Counted from the stretch's first letter, positions 1-7,668 are shown. The stretch: 11,287 nucleotides of DNA from Armatimonadota bacterium (GCA_016199305.1 JACQGZ010000275.1:1-11287); one strand, 5' to 3'. The notes: a model not told the origin generated them from the sequence alone. Translations and numbers: made by a program.

Positions 1-719
1 CCCGCCAGGCCGATGCTGGCGCCGAGGACGAACCCCTCCGGCTCGGGCACGCGCAGCTCCTGCAACCCCTTCAGGATCGTCTCCGCCAGCAGCTCCGCCT
101 CACCGACGCTGCGCGTGGTAACGACGGCGAACTCGTCCCCGCCGTAGCGGCAGAGCACATCCCGAGCCGGGTCCACGGCGCGATTGAGGAAGGCGGCGGT
201 GTCGGTGATGAGGCGATCCCCGGCGACGTGGCCGAAGCGTTTGTTCACCTGGCGGAAGCGGTCCAGGTCGATGAAGAGGATCACGATCTCCATCCCCGCC
301 TGTAGGAGCGCCGCCGCGCGCTGGCGCAGCGTCCCGGCCCAGGGCAGGCCGGTGAGAGGATCGGTGAGTTTGCCCAGTTCGCGCAGGATGTCGGGTCGGC
401 TGACGATGCCCACCAGGTGGCCGCCTTCGACCACGGGCAGCCGGCCCACGTCGCGGCGCTCCATCAGGTGGTAGGCGTCGGCAATCGAGGCGTCCGGGCC
501 GACGGTGGCGACGTCCGGCGTCATCACGTCGCCGACGAGACGGTAGAGGGCCTGGCCGAGGAGGTCCCGCGCGGTGACAATGCCGACGACGCGGCGCCCG
601 TCCACCACCGGAATCCCGGTGACGCCGTGCGTCAGCATCGCCTGCATGGCCGCCGCGACGCTGGATTCCCGTCCCAGCGTCACGACGTCGGAGGTCATGA
701 CCTCCCGGACGCTCTTCAC
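1..719 (-). CDS. CBS-pair/GGDEF protein, probable diguanylate cyclase (3' end cut by window start)
   Basis: Predicted cytoplasmic diguanylate cyclase making c-di-GMP from two GTP under control of an adenine-nucleotide-sensing CBS pair. Visible residues 1-239: CBS 1 at about 4-56 (starts VREVMTSDVVTL), CBS 2 at about 63-115 (DVMTPDVATVGP), then a GGDEF domain from about 117. The domain has the DPLTGL entry motif, the metal-site stretch FIDLDRF (149-155), N159, GHVAGD (163-168) and an intact GGDEF at 193-197, so activity is likely. It ends at ASIGLA, leaving perhaps 20-30 residues outside. The allosteric RxxD site is PARD (184-187), so product inhibition is probably lost. No membrane segment or signal peptide is visible. 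The GTG start at 719 is chosen because GGGGAG lies 5 nt upstream and the CBS domain begins at once; ATG at 761 or 785 in the same frame is possible but has no Shine-Dalgarno sequence. It lies 111 bp downstream of the HIT gene. The family call is sure; the signal sensed is unknown. Confidence 0.9.
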   Translation of the reverse strand, partial: MKSVREVMTSDVVTLGRESSVAAAMQAMLTHGVTGIPVVDGRRVVGIVTARDLLGQALYRLVGDVMTPDVATVGPDASIADAYHLMERRDVGRLPVVEGGHLVGIVSRPDILRELGKLTDPLTGLPWAGTLRQRAAALLQAGMEIVILFIDLDRFRQVNKRFGHVAGDRLITDTAAFLNRAVDPARDVLCRYGGDEFAVVTTRSVGEAELLAETILKGLQELRVPEPEGFVLGASIGLA

Positions 720-724
720 TCCCG

Positions 725-730
725 CTCCCC
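725..730 (-). promoter_or_regulatory. Shine-Dalgarno site deciding the CBS-GGDEF start
   Basis: The coding strand reads GGGGAG with a 5-nt spacer to GTG at 719. Neither upstream in-frame ATG (761 and 785) has a purine-rich stretch at the right distance, so this site favours the shorter protein. Confidence 0.5.
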
Positions 731-830
731 GTCCGCCCCGTACTGCTGTTTCTCCCATCATAGAGAACGGGTCGCGGGCCACCATCTGTCATCAGGAGGA
801 ATTTCGGCGCGCGGAAGGCGGAGGCCGCCC

Positions 831-1322
831 TCAGACGGGCGGGAGCGCCGCAAGGGCGGCGGCCAGTTTCTCATAGGTGGCCTCGAGGTCCTCGGGAATC
901 ACCTTGACCCCGCCCAGAACCGGCATGAAATTGGCATCGCCCACCCAGCGGGGCACGACATGCAGGTGCAGGTGTCCTTCCAGGCCGGCCCCGGCGGCGC
1001 GTCCCAGGTTGACTCCCAGATTGAAACCGTCCGGCTGGAGGGCCGCCTCGACGACGCGGACGGCGAGGGCGAGGGTGTCCATGGCGTCGAGGCGCTCCTC
1101 CGCGTCCAGCTCGTCGAGCCGGGCGACGTGACGGAAGGGCGCCACCATCAGGTGGCCGGTGTTGTAGGGATAGGTGTTGAGGATGATGTAGACGCGGCGG
1201 CTGCGGTGCAGGATGAACCGTGAGGCGTCCTCCCCCGCGGCGGGAGCCTCGCAGAGGAAACAGCCCTCCGTCTTCGGGCCGCGCACGTACCCGATCCGCC
1301 AGGGCGCCCAGAGGATGCTCAC
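831..1322 (-). CDS. HIT-family nucleotide hydrolase/phosphorylase (Ap4A-type)
   Basis: 163-residue histidine-triad protein, expected to cleave or phosphorolyse dinucleoside polyphosphates such as Ap4A, or other nucleotide conjugates, in the cytoplasm. The active-site triad HLHLHVV is at 117-123, preceded by the phosphate-binding stretch NLGRAAGAGLEG (105-116). The N-terminus MSILWAPWRIGYV and the CFLC pair (C21, C24), probably half of a zinc site, are typical of the WAPWR branch that includes the mycobacterial Ap4A phosphorylase Rv2613c. Length is normal for that branch. The GTG start overlaps the rnc stop by 4 nt (GTGA) and has no Shine-Dalgarno sequence, so translation is probably coupled to rnc. 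A longer open frame upstream lies inside rnc and is not homologous. The exact substrate cannot be decided from sequence. It is the last gene of the tight lipid/ribosome operon; the next gene has its own leader. Confidence 0.9.
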   Translation of the reverse strand: MSILWAPWRIGYVRGPKTEGCFLCEAPAAGEDASRFILHRSRRVYIILNTYPYNTGHLMVAPFRHVARLDELDAEERLDAMDTLALAVRVVEAALQPDGFNLGVNLGRAAGAGLEGHLHLHVVPRWVGDANFMPVLGGVKVIPEDLEATYEKLAAALAALPPV

Positions 1323-2074
1323 CGCGGGCGGCCGGCGGCGGCGCCGGGGCGATCGAGCCAGCGGAGCGCCTCCTCGGCCGCGGCCTGCTCTGCTTCCTTC
1401 TTGCTGCGCCCGCGTCCCTCGCCCGCCACCTGCCCGTCCACTTCGACGCGGGCGAGGAACGCCCGGGCGTGATCGGGACCCTCCGCCTGGACGATGCGGT
1501 AGCGCGGAAAGCGGCCGGACTCCTGCAACCGCTCCTGCAAGAGGCTCTTGTAGTCGGTGCCGCGTTCCGGCAGCGCCTCCAGCAGCGCGTACAGCCACCG
1601 GGTGGCCACGGCGTGCGCCACCCCGTACCCGGCATCGACATAGACCGCGCCCAGCACCGCCTCCACCGCGTCGGCCAGCAGGCCCGGACGGTCGCGGCCG
1701 CCGCCCTTCTCCTCCCCTTTGCCCAGAAGGAGAAAGACGCCCAGCCCCAGCGAGCGCCCCAGCTGGGCGAGGGCGCCCTCGTTCACCAGACGGGCCCGCT
1801 GCTTCGCCAGTTCACCTTCGGAGTGGTCGGGGAACTGGCGGAACAGGTAGTCGCTCACCACCAGGTTGAGGACCGCGTCCCCCAGAAACTCCAGCCGCTC
1901 GTAGTGCTCGGCGCGCGCGCCTCGCTCGTGGGCGAAGGAGTCATGCCGGAGGGCCAGATCCAGCAGCGCGCGGTCACGGAAGCGGACGCCCAGGGCCCCT
2001 TCCAGACCCGCCAGCTGGCCGAGCCGATCCGGCAGCGTCGCCGCGCCCTCGCCGGCCTGGCGTCGCGTCGTCAC
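1319..2074 (-). CDS. rnc: Ribonuclease III
   Basis: 251-residue double-strand-specific endoribonuclease that separates 16S and 23S rRNA precursors and trims structured mRNAs, acting as a dimer. The signature ERLEFLGDAVL is at 59-69, and the four metal ligands correspond to E62, D66, D135 and E138 (LLADAVEAVLGAVYVDAG). The double-stranded RNA-binding domain occupies about 173-245, beginning DYKSLLQERLQ and ending KKEAEQAAAEEAL. The usual THRS near residue 44 reads RHDS, a tolerated-looking change. The N-terminus is about 20 residues longer than in E. coli. The start is GTG, one base after the fabF stop, so it is probably coupled to fabF. In many Bacillota rnc follows the acpP/fab cluster and precedes smc and ftsY; here a HIT gene follows instead. 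Confidence 0.97.
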   Translation of the reverse strand: MTTRRQAGEGAATLPDRLGQLAGLEGALGVRFRDRALLDLALRHDSFAHERGARAEHYERLEFLGDAVLNLVVSDYLFRQFPDHSEGELAKQRARLVNEGALAQLGRSLGLGVFLLLGKGEEKGGGRDRPGLLADAVEAVLGAVYVDAGYGVAHAVATRWLYALLEALPERGTDYKSLLQERLQESGRFPRYRIVQAEGPDHARAFLARVEVDGQVAGEGRGRSKKEAEQAAAEEALRWLDRPGAAAGRPR

Positions 2075-2075
2075 G

Positions 2076-3314
2076 TCAGGCCATCCGCTGGACGATCAGG
2101 ATGGCGTTGTGTCCTCCGAAGCCAAAGGCGTTGGACATGGCGGTGGTGATGCGGGCCTCCCGCGGCACATTGGGGACGTAGTCAAGGTCACACTCGGGAT
2201 CGGGATGCTCGTAGTTGATCGTCGGCGGGAGCACGCCCCGCTCGAGGGCCTGCACGCAGGCGACGAACTCCACGCCGCCGGCCGCGCCCAGGAGGTGACC
2301 CATCATCGACTTGGTGGAACTGACGGCCAGCCGGCGAGCGTGCCCACCAAAGATCTTCTTGATGGCGAGCGTCTCGGTGCGGTCGTTGTAGGGTGTGCTG
2401 GTCCCGTGCGCGTTGATGTACTCGATCGCCTCGGGAGGGAGATCGGCATCGGCGAGGGCATTGCGCATGCTGCGAGAAGCCCCGTCGGCCTCGGGATCAG
2501 GCTGGGTGATGTGGTAGGCGTCGCCGGAGACGCCGTAGCCCACGAGTTCGGCGTAGATGCGGGCGCCCCGCTGCTCGGCCGCCTCGAGGGCCTCCAGGAC
2601 CACCACCCCTGCGCCCTCCCCCATGACGAAGCCGTCCCGCTCGGCGTCGAAGGGCCGCACCGCCCGCGCGGGGTCGTCGTTGCGCGTGGACATCGCCTTC
2701 ATCGCACAGAAGCCGGCGACGCTGAGGACGGTGATCGCCGCCTCCGTGCCGCCGGCGATCATGGCGTCGGCCTCGCCGCGCTGGATGATGCGCGTCGCGT
2801 CGCCGATGGCATTACCGCCGGTGGCGCAGGCCGTGACCACGCAGGAGTTCGGTCCCTTGGCGCCCGTGAGGATGGACACCACCCCGGCGGCCATGTTCAT
2901 GATGATCATGGGGATGAAGAAGGGGCTCACCCGATCCGGGCCGCGCGTCTCCAGGATACGGTGCTGCTCTTCCCAGGTGATCGCGCCGCCGATGCCCGAC
3001 CCGATGAGGACCCCGACGCGCGCGGCGTTGGCGGGCGTGATGGCCAGCCGGGCGTCCTCCAGCGCCATCCGCGCGGCCGCATAGGCGAACTGCACGAAGC
3101 GGTCGTTGCGCCGGGCCTCCTTCCGGTCCATGAAGGCGGTCGGATCAAAGTCCGGCACCTCGGCCGCGATCCGGGTCGGCAGGGCCGAGGGGTCGAAGGC
3201 GGTGATCCGCCGAACGCCGGACCGGCCCTCCATCAGGCTGTTCCAGAAGCGGTCCACGCCGATGCCGACCGGGCTCACCACCCCCAGCCCGGTGACTACC
3301 ACCCGCCGCCGCAT
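2076..3314 (-). CDS. fabF: 3-oxoacyl-ACP synthase II
   Basis: Condensing enzyme that elongates acyl-ACP with malonyl-ACP in type II fatty acid synthesis. With the chosen start it is 412 residues, against 413 in E. coli, and the catalytic residues fall on the E. coli numbers: C163 (TACATGG), H303 ([11 protein letters not shown]), K335 and H340 (STKSMMGH). The gating loop NAFGFGGHN is at 396-404. The ATG at 3314 is chosen because AGAGG lies 5 nt upstream and [11 protein letters not shown] is the usual family N-terminus. ATG at 3329 (adding MAEAP) and TTG at 3341 are alternatives in the same frame. It lies 35 bp after acpP and one base before rnc. FabF sets chain length and, in E. coli, the temperature response of unsaturation; nothing here shows which product range applies. 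Confidence 0.97.
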   Translation of the reverse strand: MRRRVVVTGLGVVSPVGIGVDRFWNSLMEGRSGVRRITAFDPSALPTRIAAEVPDFDPTAFMDRKEARRNDRFVQFAYAAARMALEDARLAITPANAARVGVLIGSGIGGAITWEEQHRILETRGPDRVSPFFIPMIIMNMAAGVVSILTGAKGPNSCVVTACATGGNAIGDATRIIQRGEADAMIAGGTEAAITVLSVAGFCAMKAMSTRNDDPARAVRPFDAERDGFVMGEGAGVVVLEALEAAEQRGARIYAELVGYGVSGDAYHITQPDPEADGASRSMRNALADADLPPEAIEYINAHGTSTPYNDRTETLAIKKIFGGHARRLAVSSTKSMMGHLLGAAGGVEFVACVQALERGVLPPTINYEHPDPECDLDYVPNVPREARITTAMSNAFGFGGHNAILIVQRMA

Positions 3315-3319
3315 CGGCG

Positions 3320-3324
3320 CCTCT
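3320..3324 (-). promoter_or_regulatory. Shine-Dalgarno site deciding the fabF start
   Basis: The coding strand reads AGAGG, then 5 nt, then ATG at 3314. The upstream in-frame ATG (3329) has only GGCGTCGACG before it. The TTG at 3341 follows a G-rich run that could also bind ribosomes, so the choice is probable and not certain. Confidence 0.4.
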
Positions 3325-3349
3325 GCCATCGTCGACGCCAAACCCCGCC

Positions 3350-3601
3350 CTACCCGCCGGCGGCCTCGGGCGTGTGCTGTTCGATGTACTTCACCGCCTC
3401 GGCCACCTTGACGATCTTCTCCGCGTCCTCGTCGGGGATCTCGATCTCGAACTCCTCCTCCAAGGCCATCACGAGTTCCACGACGTCCAACGAATCGGCG
3501 CCGAGATCGTCGACGAAAGATGCCTCCGGGGTGACTTCGGCTTCATCCACGCCGAGCTGCTCGACGACAATGCCTTTGACCCGGTCGAACACCGTCGCCA
3601 T
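3350..3601 (-). CDS. acpP: Acyl carrier protein
   Basis: 83-residue acidic carrier that holds growing acyl chains on a 4'-phosphopantetheine arm during fatty acid synthesis. The attachment serine is S37 in the invariant [17 protein letters not shown] stretch, and the four-helix pattern runs from 2 to about 77. Six extra residues (PEAAGG) trail the normal end. ATG start, with a strong Shine-Dalgarno run (GGAGG followed by GGGGAG) ending 5 nt upstream, in line with the high expression ACP needs. It lies between fabG (55 bp upstream, with a hairpin in the gap) and fabF (35 bp downstream), the same neighbours as in E. coli. The serine must be charged by a holo-ACP synthase, which is not encoded in this window. 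Confidence 0.98.
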   Translation of the reverse strand: MATVFDRVKGIVVEQLGVDEAEVTPEASFVDDLGADSLDVVELVMALEEEFEIEIPDEDAEKIVKVAEAVKYIEQHTPEAAGG

Positions 3602-3624
3602 CCGTGCTCCCCCCTCCTGCGGGC

Positions 3625-3641
3625 CGCCGGGTCGGCCGGCG
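3625..3641 (-). other. Hairpin in the fabG-acpP gap
   Basis: Perfect inverted repeat with 6-bp arms (CGCCGG and CCGGCG on the coding strand) and a 5-nt loop CCGAC, just upstream of the acpP Shine-Dalgarno run. No T-tract follows, so it is not an intrinsic terminator. It could protect or mark an RNA cleavage point that lets acpP accumulate above its neighbours. In DNA this G+C-rich such a short stem can occur by chance. Confidence 0.35.
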
Positions 3642-3656
3642 CACCCGTCCCTTGGC

Positions 3657-4406
3657 CTAGCGCATCACCAGCCCGCCGTCCACGTTGAGTACCTGCCCCG
3701 TCATGTACGCCGCCTCATCAGAGGCCAGATAGACCACGGCGTGCGCCACCTCCTCGGCGGTGCCCATGCGCCCCAGCGGCACTTGCTCGATGAAGCGCTG
3801 GACCTGCTCCGGCCCCAGGTGCGCCGATATCCCCACATCGATCAGCCCCGGCGCCACCGCGTTCACCGTGATCCCGCGGGAGGCCACCTCGCGCGCCGTC
3901 GCCCGGGTCAGGCCGATCAGCCCGGCCTTGGCCGCTACGTAGTTGGCCTGGCCGACGTTGCCCATCTGGCCGGCCACGGAGGTCACGTTGATGATCCGGC
4001 CGGCGCGCTGGCGGATCATCGGCCGCAGCGCGGCGCGCGTGCAGCGGAAGGCCGCCGTCAGGTTCGTGGCCAGCACCTCGTCCCACTCCTCATCCTTCAT
4101 CCGCAGAATCAAGGTATCACGCGTCACGCCCGCGTTGTTGACCAGGATGTGCAGGCCGCCGAGCGCGGTCGCCGTCTCGTCGACCACACGGCCCGGGGTG
4201 GCCGGATCGGTGAGATCTCCCTGCACCGTCACCGCGCGGCCGCCGCGCTCGCTGATCGCGCCGGCCACCGACTCCGCCTGCGCCCGGTTGGCGGCGTAGT
4301 GCACGCCCACCGCCGCGCCGGCCCCGCCGAGGGCCAGGGCGATGGCGCGGCCGAGGCCCCCGGAGGCTCCGGTGACCAGCGCCACGCGCCCCTCCAGCCG
4401 GGCCAC
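3657..4406 (-). CDS. fabG: 3-oxoacyl-ACP reductase
   Basis: 249-residue short-chain dehydrogenase/reductase that reduces 3-oxoacyl-ACP to 3-hydroxyacyl-ACP with NADPH, the first reductive step of the elongation cycle. The nucleotide-binding TGASGGLG is at 12-19 and NNAG at 90-93. The catalytic tetrad is N115, S143, Y156 and K160 (YVAAK), and the C-terminus [13 protein letters not shown] is typical of FabG. The start is GTG, one base after the fabD stop, giving TGAGGTG with no independent ribosome site needed. Position between fabD and acpP makes FabG far more likely than another SDR enzyme. Complete and ordinary. Confidence 0.97.
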   Translation of the reverse strand: MARLEGRVALVTGASGGLGRAIALALGGAGAAVGVHYAANRAQAESVAGAISERGGRAVTVQGDLTDPATPGRVVDETATALGGLHILVNNAGVTRDTLILRMKDEEWDEVLATNLTAAFRCTRAALRPMIRQRAGRIINVTSVAGQMGNVGQANYVAAKAGLIGLTRATAREVASRGITVNAVAPGLIDVGISAHLGPEQVQRFIEQVPLGRMGTAEEVAHAVVYLASDEAAYMTGQVLNVDGGLVMR

Positions 4407-4407
4407 C

Positions 4408-5346
4408 TCAATGCACCCGCGCGCCCAGCGCCTCCACCGTCCGATGGAGGCTGGTGCCGTCCTCGACGTGCAGCACCGTGGTCGCCGGCAACGTCTTGCG
4501 GATCAACCCGGAGAGCGTCGTCCCCGGGCCCACTTCAATGAAGACAGTGGCCCCCAGGTCGGCCATGCGTCGCATCGAGGCCTCCCAGCGCACCGGCGAG
4601 GCGACCTGCCGGACCAGCAGATCCCGGACCGTCTCGGCGGCCTGCGCCGGTTCACCGGTCACGTTCGTCACGATGGGGAAGAGGGCATCGTGCAGCTCCA
4701 CCTCCGCGAGCAGCGGTGCCAGTCGCGCGGCCGCCGGGGCCATCAGGCTGGTGTGGAAGGGCGCGCTTACCGCCAGGAGGACCGCCCGCCGCGCGCCCGC
4801 GCTCTTCGCCGCCGCCACGACGGCCCGCACCGCCGCACCATCGCCGCCGATGACCATCTGTCCCGCGCCGTTGAAGTTGGCCGGCTCGACCACCCCGAGG
4901 TGGCGCTGTTCGAGACACAACCGCTCCACCGCTCCGCCATCCAGGCCGATCAGGGCGGCCATGGCGGTGTCGCGCCCCTGGGTGGCTTCTTGCATGAAGA
5001 CACCGCGCTGGCGCACCAGGCTCACTGCGTCTTCGAACCGCAGGGCGCCCGCGGCCACGAGCGCGGTGTATTCGCCCAGGCTCAGCCCGGCGGCTACGGC
5101 CGGACGGATCCCGCGGCTGCTCAGGGCGGCGGCGCAGGCCAGGGAGGTGACCAGGATGGCCGGCTGCGTGTTTTCGGTCGCGCGCAGCGCGGCGGCGCTG
5201 CCCGACGCGCACAGCGCCAGGAGATCGAAGCCCAGGATCCGCCCGGCGCGCGCAAAGAGATCGGCCGCCCCGGGGTCGCGCGCCGCGAGGTCGGCGCCCA
5301 TCCCGGCATACTGGGCACCCTGCCCCGGAAAGACAAAGGCGATCAT
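4408..5346 (-). CDS. fabD: Malonyl-CoA:ACP transacylase
   Basis: 312-residue enzyme that moves malonyl from CoA to ACP, supplying the two-carbon donor for FabH and FabF. The N-terminal oxyanion motif FPGQGAQYAGMG is at 6-17. The nucleophile S89 lies in GLSLGEY (87-93), R114 in RQRGVFMQEA binds the malonyl carboxylate, H198 is in SAPFHTSLM, and the loop ANFNGAGQMVIGG (156-168) matches the family. The ATG overlaps the fabH stop by 4 nt (ATGA) and has GAGGGG 5 nt upstream. A GTG 30 nt further up is open but would add ten unconserved residues. Length is normal (E. coli 309). Confidence 0.97.
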   Translation of the reverse strand: MIAFVFPGQGAQYAGMGADLAARDPGAADLFARAGRILGFDLLALCASGSAAALRATENTQPAILVTSLACAAALSSRGIRPAVAAGLSLGEYTALVAAGALRFEDAVSLVRQRGVFMQEATQGRDTAMAALIGLDGGAVERLCLEQRHLGVVEPANFNGAGQMVIGGDGAAVRAVVAAAKSAGARRAVLLAVSAPFHTSLMAPAAARLAPLLAEVELHDALFPIVTNVTGEPAQAAETVRDLLVRQVASPVRWEASMRRMADLGATVFIEVGPGTTLSGLIRKTLPATTVLHVEDGTSLHRTVEALGARVH

Positions 5347-6359
5347 GCCGTCCCCTCGGGGCTCGCCTTCGTCCACCGCACGGCGCAGGCGCCCCAGGTG
5401 AGCCCGCCGCCAAAGGCCACCAGGATGCCGAGGTCGCCCGGGGCGAGGCGCCCCTCCGTCCAGGCCTCATACAGCGCCACCGGCACGGAGGCGGAGGAGG
5501 TGTTGCCGTACCGTTCCACGTTCACAAAGAACTTTTCGCGCGGCTGGCCCAGGCGGTGCGCAGCGGCGTCGATGATGCGGATGTTGGCCTGGTGCGGGAT
5601 GAAGAAGTCTACCTCCTCCAGGGCAATGCCGGCGCGGTCGGCCGCCGCCTGGATCGCCCGGGGGATCATGCGGACGGCAAACTTATAGACCTCGCGGCCG
5701 TTCATCTGGATGAAGTGCTGCCCGCGCTCGACCGTCTCAAACGACGCCGGCGCGCGCGATCCGCCGGCGGGCACGCTGAGCAGGGAGCCTCCCGAGCCGT
5801 CCGATCCGAGCACAAAGGAGAGGAAACCCTGCCCGGGCGGCGCCGGCTGCAGTACGGCCGCGGCCGCCGAGTCGCCGAAGAGGATGCACGTGGCCCGGTC
5901 GCGGAAGTCGGTGATCCGCGAGAGCGTCTCCGCGCCCACGACCAGGACGGTCTCGGCCAGTCCCGCCGCGATGTAGCCGTGGGCCATGGCGCAGGCGTAC
6001 ACCCACGAGGTGCAGGCGGCCGAGGCGTCGAAGGCGCCGGCCCGCGGCGCGCCCAGGCGATCCTGCAGCAGGCAGGCCGTCGCCGGGAAGATCATGTCGG
6101 GCGTGGCGGTCCCGACGATGATCAGGTCGAGGTCGGCGGCCGGCACCTGCGCATCCGCGAGTGCCTGCCGGGCGGCCTCGAAGGCGAGGTCGGAGGTGGC
6201 CACCCCCGCGGGCGCAATCCGGCGCTCCTGGATGCCCGTCCGCGTGATGATCCACTCGTCGGTCGTCTCGACCATGCGCTCCAGGTCGGCGTTCGTGAGC
6301 ACGCCGGCAGGCACGGCGCGCCCCAGCCCGGTGATCGTGGAGCCGCGGACGGCGCTCAC
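5343..6359 (-). CDS. fabH: 3-oxoacyl-ACP synthase III
   Basis: 338-residue initiating condensing enzyme joining an acyl-CoA primer to malonyl-ACP. The catalytic triad is C116 (DASAACTSWVYA), H256 (IPHQANIRI) and N286 (YGNTSSASVPVAL), with the TDEWIITRTGIQERRI stretch at 33-48 usual for FabH. The residues after the cysteine (TSW, more often SGF or AGF) are a minor variant near the primer pocket. Whether acetyl-CoA or branched primers are used cannot be told. The GTG start overlaps the plsX stop by 4 nt (GTGA) and is preceded by GGAGGAG, so it is both coupled and well supplied with a ribosome site. A longer open frame upstream lies inside plsX and has no FabH similarity. Order plsX-fabH-fabD-fabG-acpP-fabF is that of E. 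coli. Confidence 0.97.
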   Translation of the reverse strand: MSAVRGSTITGLGRAVPAGVLTNADLERMVETTDEWIITRTGIQERRIAPAGVATSDLAFEAARQALADAQVPAADLDLIIVGTATPDMIFPATACLLQDRLGAPRAGAFDASAACTSWVYACAMAHGYIAAGLAETVLVVGAETLSRITDFRDRATCILFGDSAAAAVLQPAPPGQGFLSFVLGSDGSGGSLLSVPAGGSRAPASFETVERGQHFIQMNGREVYKFAVRMIPRAIQAAADRAGIALEEVDFFIPHQANIRIIDAAAHRLGQPREKFFVNVERYGNTSSASVPVALYEAWTEGRLAPGDLGILVAFGGGLTWGACAVRWTKASPEGTA

Positions 6360-7429
6360 GGCTCTCCTCCCGCCGGCCCTGGGCTGGCGAGAGGCTCCGC
6401 TCCCGCCACCGCGCCGGCGGCCATGCGGGACTCCACCGCGGCCATCTCGGCGGCGATGGGCTCGACGATCTGGCGCTGCGCCGCCTCGGCCGCCACCCGG
6501 ATGGCGTTGCGGATCGCCCACGCGTTGGACCGCCCGTGGGCGATGATGCAGACGCCGTCGACGCCGAGCAGCGGGGCGCCCCCGTACTCCCGGTAGTCCA
6601 ACCGCCGCCACAGCTTGAGGCCCCGTCGCTTCAGCGGCGCCAGGTAGAAGGCCAGCAGGCGGCCGGGGATGCCTTGCAGTTCGTTGCGCAGGATCTGCCG
6701 CAGCGACAACGCCAACCCCTCTCCGAACTTCAGCACGATGTTGCCGATGAAGCCGTCACAGACGATCACGTCCGCCTGGCCGGAGAAGAACTCCCGTCCC
6801 TCGACGTTGCCGACGAAGTTGAGCCCAGACGCCCGCAGGAGTTCTGCCGCCGGGATGGTCAGGTCGTTGCCCTTCGTCACCTCCTCGCCGTTACTCAGGA
6901 TGCCGACGCGGGGCGCGTCGACGCCCAGCACGCGGTGGGCGTAGACCGCCCCCATCACGCCGAATTGCAGGAGATGCTTCGGTTTGCAGTCGACGTTGGC
7001 GCCGACGTCGAGGAGGATGGCGGGCGACTTGCCCAGCGTGGGCAGGATCGCGGCGATGGCCGGCCGGTCGATGGTGGGGATGCGTCCGAGGGTGAGCAGC
7101 GCCGCGCCCATGGCCGCCCCGGTGTTCCCGGCGCTGACGGCCGCGGCCGCCTTGCCCTCGCGGACCTGCTGCAACGCCACGGCGATGGAGGAGCGGCGCT
7201 TGCGGCGAACCGCCATCGCCGGCGGCTCGTCCATGCCGATGACCTCCGGGGCCTCGACAATCTCGATCGGCAGGCCGCGGGCTCGGCTCCGGGCGAGGAG
7301 GGACGCAAGCCGGGCGGCCGGGCCGACGAGGGCGATCTCCACCCCCAGCGCAGAGGCCGCCGCAACCGCTCCCGCGACCACCTCGTCGGGGGCATAGTCC
7401 CCGCCCATCGCGTCGACGGCGACCCGCAC
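6356..7429 (-). CDS. plsX: Phosphate acyltransferase PlsX
   Basis: Peripheral membrane enzyme that converts acyl-ACP and phosphate to acyl-phosphate, the donor for PlsY in phospholipid synthesis. With the chosen start it has 357 residues. The N-terminus MRVAVDAMGGDYAPDEVV is the family signature, followed by SAGNTGAAMGAAL, LLDVGANVDCKP, GILSNGEEVTKGN, NVEGREFFSG and VCDGFIGNIVLK, all conserved PlsX blocks. The last 20 or so residues are Ala/Gly/Pro-rich and look unconserved. GTG at 7429 is preferred because GGGGAGG lies 6 nt upstream; GTG at 7435 abuts that run directly. In Bacillota fapR often sits just before plsX, but here rpmF is the immediate neighbour (50 bp). Confidence 0.97.
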   Translation of the reverse strand: MRVAVDAMGGDYAPDEVVAGAVAAASALGVEIALVGPAARLASLLARSRARGLPIEIVEAPEVIGMDEPPAMAVRRKRRSSIAVALQQVREGKAAAAVSAGNTGAAMGAALLTLGRIPTIDRPAIAAILPTLGKSPAILLDVGANVDCKPKHLLQFGVMGAVYAHRVLGVDAPRVGILSNGEEVTKGNDLTIPAAELLRASGLNFVGNVEGREFFSGQADVIVCDGFIGNIVLKFGEGLALSLRQILRNELQGIPGRLLAFYLAPLKRRGLKLWRRLDYREYGGAPLLGVDGVCIIAHGRSNAWAIRNAIRVAAEAAQRQIVEPIAAEMAAVESRMAAGAVAGAEPLASPGPAGGEP

Positions 7430-7435
7430 CCTCAC

Positions 7436-7442
7436 CCTCCCC
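7436..7442 (-). promoter_or_regulatory. Shine-Dalgarno site deciding the plsX start
   Basis: The coding strand reads GGGGAGG, then GTGAGG, then GTG at 7429. The spacing of 6 nt to the second GTG is normal, while the first GTG (7435) touches the site. This supports the shorter form beginning MRVAVDAMGGD. Confidence 0.5.
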
Positions 7443-7479
7443 GACCGACTCCCCGCGTCAGGGCCGCGCCCTCCGGCGC

Positions 7480-7668
7480 CTACTTCTTGGCTTCGTCACG
7501 CTGGATGACCCGCCGCCCGCCGTAGTAGCCGCACGAGGGACAGACCCGGTGCGGGACGGTCGGCTGGTGGCACTGCGGGCACTGCACCAGCGTCACCGGC
7601 GCCGCCTTCCACTGGCTGCGCCGGCGAGCCGTACGGGCTCGAGAATGCCTCCGCTTTGGGATTCCCAC
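7480..7668 (-). CDS. rpmF: 50S ribosomal protein L32, zinc-binding form
   Basis: 62-residue basic large-subunit protein. The N-terminus GIPKRRHSRARTARRR matches the L32 signature (usually AVPKRR). Two cysteine pairs, C30/C33 and C43/C46 in CPQCHQPTVPHRVCPSCGYY, form the zinc ribbon, so this is the C+ type that may be swapped for a C- paralogue under zinc limitation in some bacteria. GTG start with GGAGGT 6 nt upstream (coding strand 7680-7675), one of the strongest ribosome sites in the window. A longer open frame upstream has no L32 similarity and crosses the leader hairpin. The yceD-rpmF-plsX order is conserved from Proteobacteria to Gram-positives. Confidence 0.97.
   Translation of the reverse strand: MGIPKRRHSRARTARRRSQWKAAPVTLVQCPQCHQPTVPHRVCPSCGYYGGRRVIQRDEAKK

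Noticed and set aside
757..762. TATGAT on the minus strand before the CBS-GGDEF gene as a -10 box
   Set aside because: It matches five of six consensus bases, but no acceptable -35 stands 16-18 nt upstream, and the nearest good hexamer (ATGACA) is 24 nt away.
100..792. Minus-strand open frame of 230 codons overlapping the CBS-GGDEF gene
   Set aside because: Its translation is Arg/Gly/Pro-rich without motifs; the overlapping frame carries two CBS domains and an intact GGDEF motif.
794..799. AGGAGG on the plus strand as a ribosome binding site for a plus-strand gene
   Set aside because: No ATG, GTG or TTG occurs at a suitable distance and no plus-strand frame there resembles a protein family.
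815..831. Inverted repeat (arms aaggcgg/ccgccct with one wobble pair) immediately after the HIT stop codon, considered as a terminator
   Set aside because: No T-tract follows on the coding strand and the stem is short, so it does not meet the pattern of an intrinsic terminator. A weak role in RNA stability cannot be excluded.
2109..4541. Very long plus-strand open frame (810 codons) opposite fabF, acpP and fabG
   Set aside because: It is antisense to three genes with intact catalytic motifs, its translation is rich in Arg/His/Gly/Pro with no recognisable domain, and long stop-free antisense frames are expected in DNA this G+C-rich.
7460..7472. 5-bp hairpin (AGGGC/GCCCT) after the rpmF stop
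   Set aside because: Too short to separate from chance in G+C-rich DNA and not followed by a T-tract.
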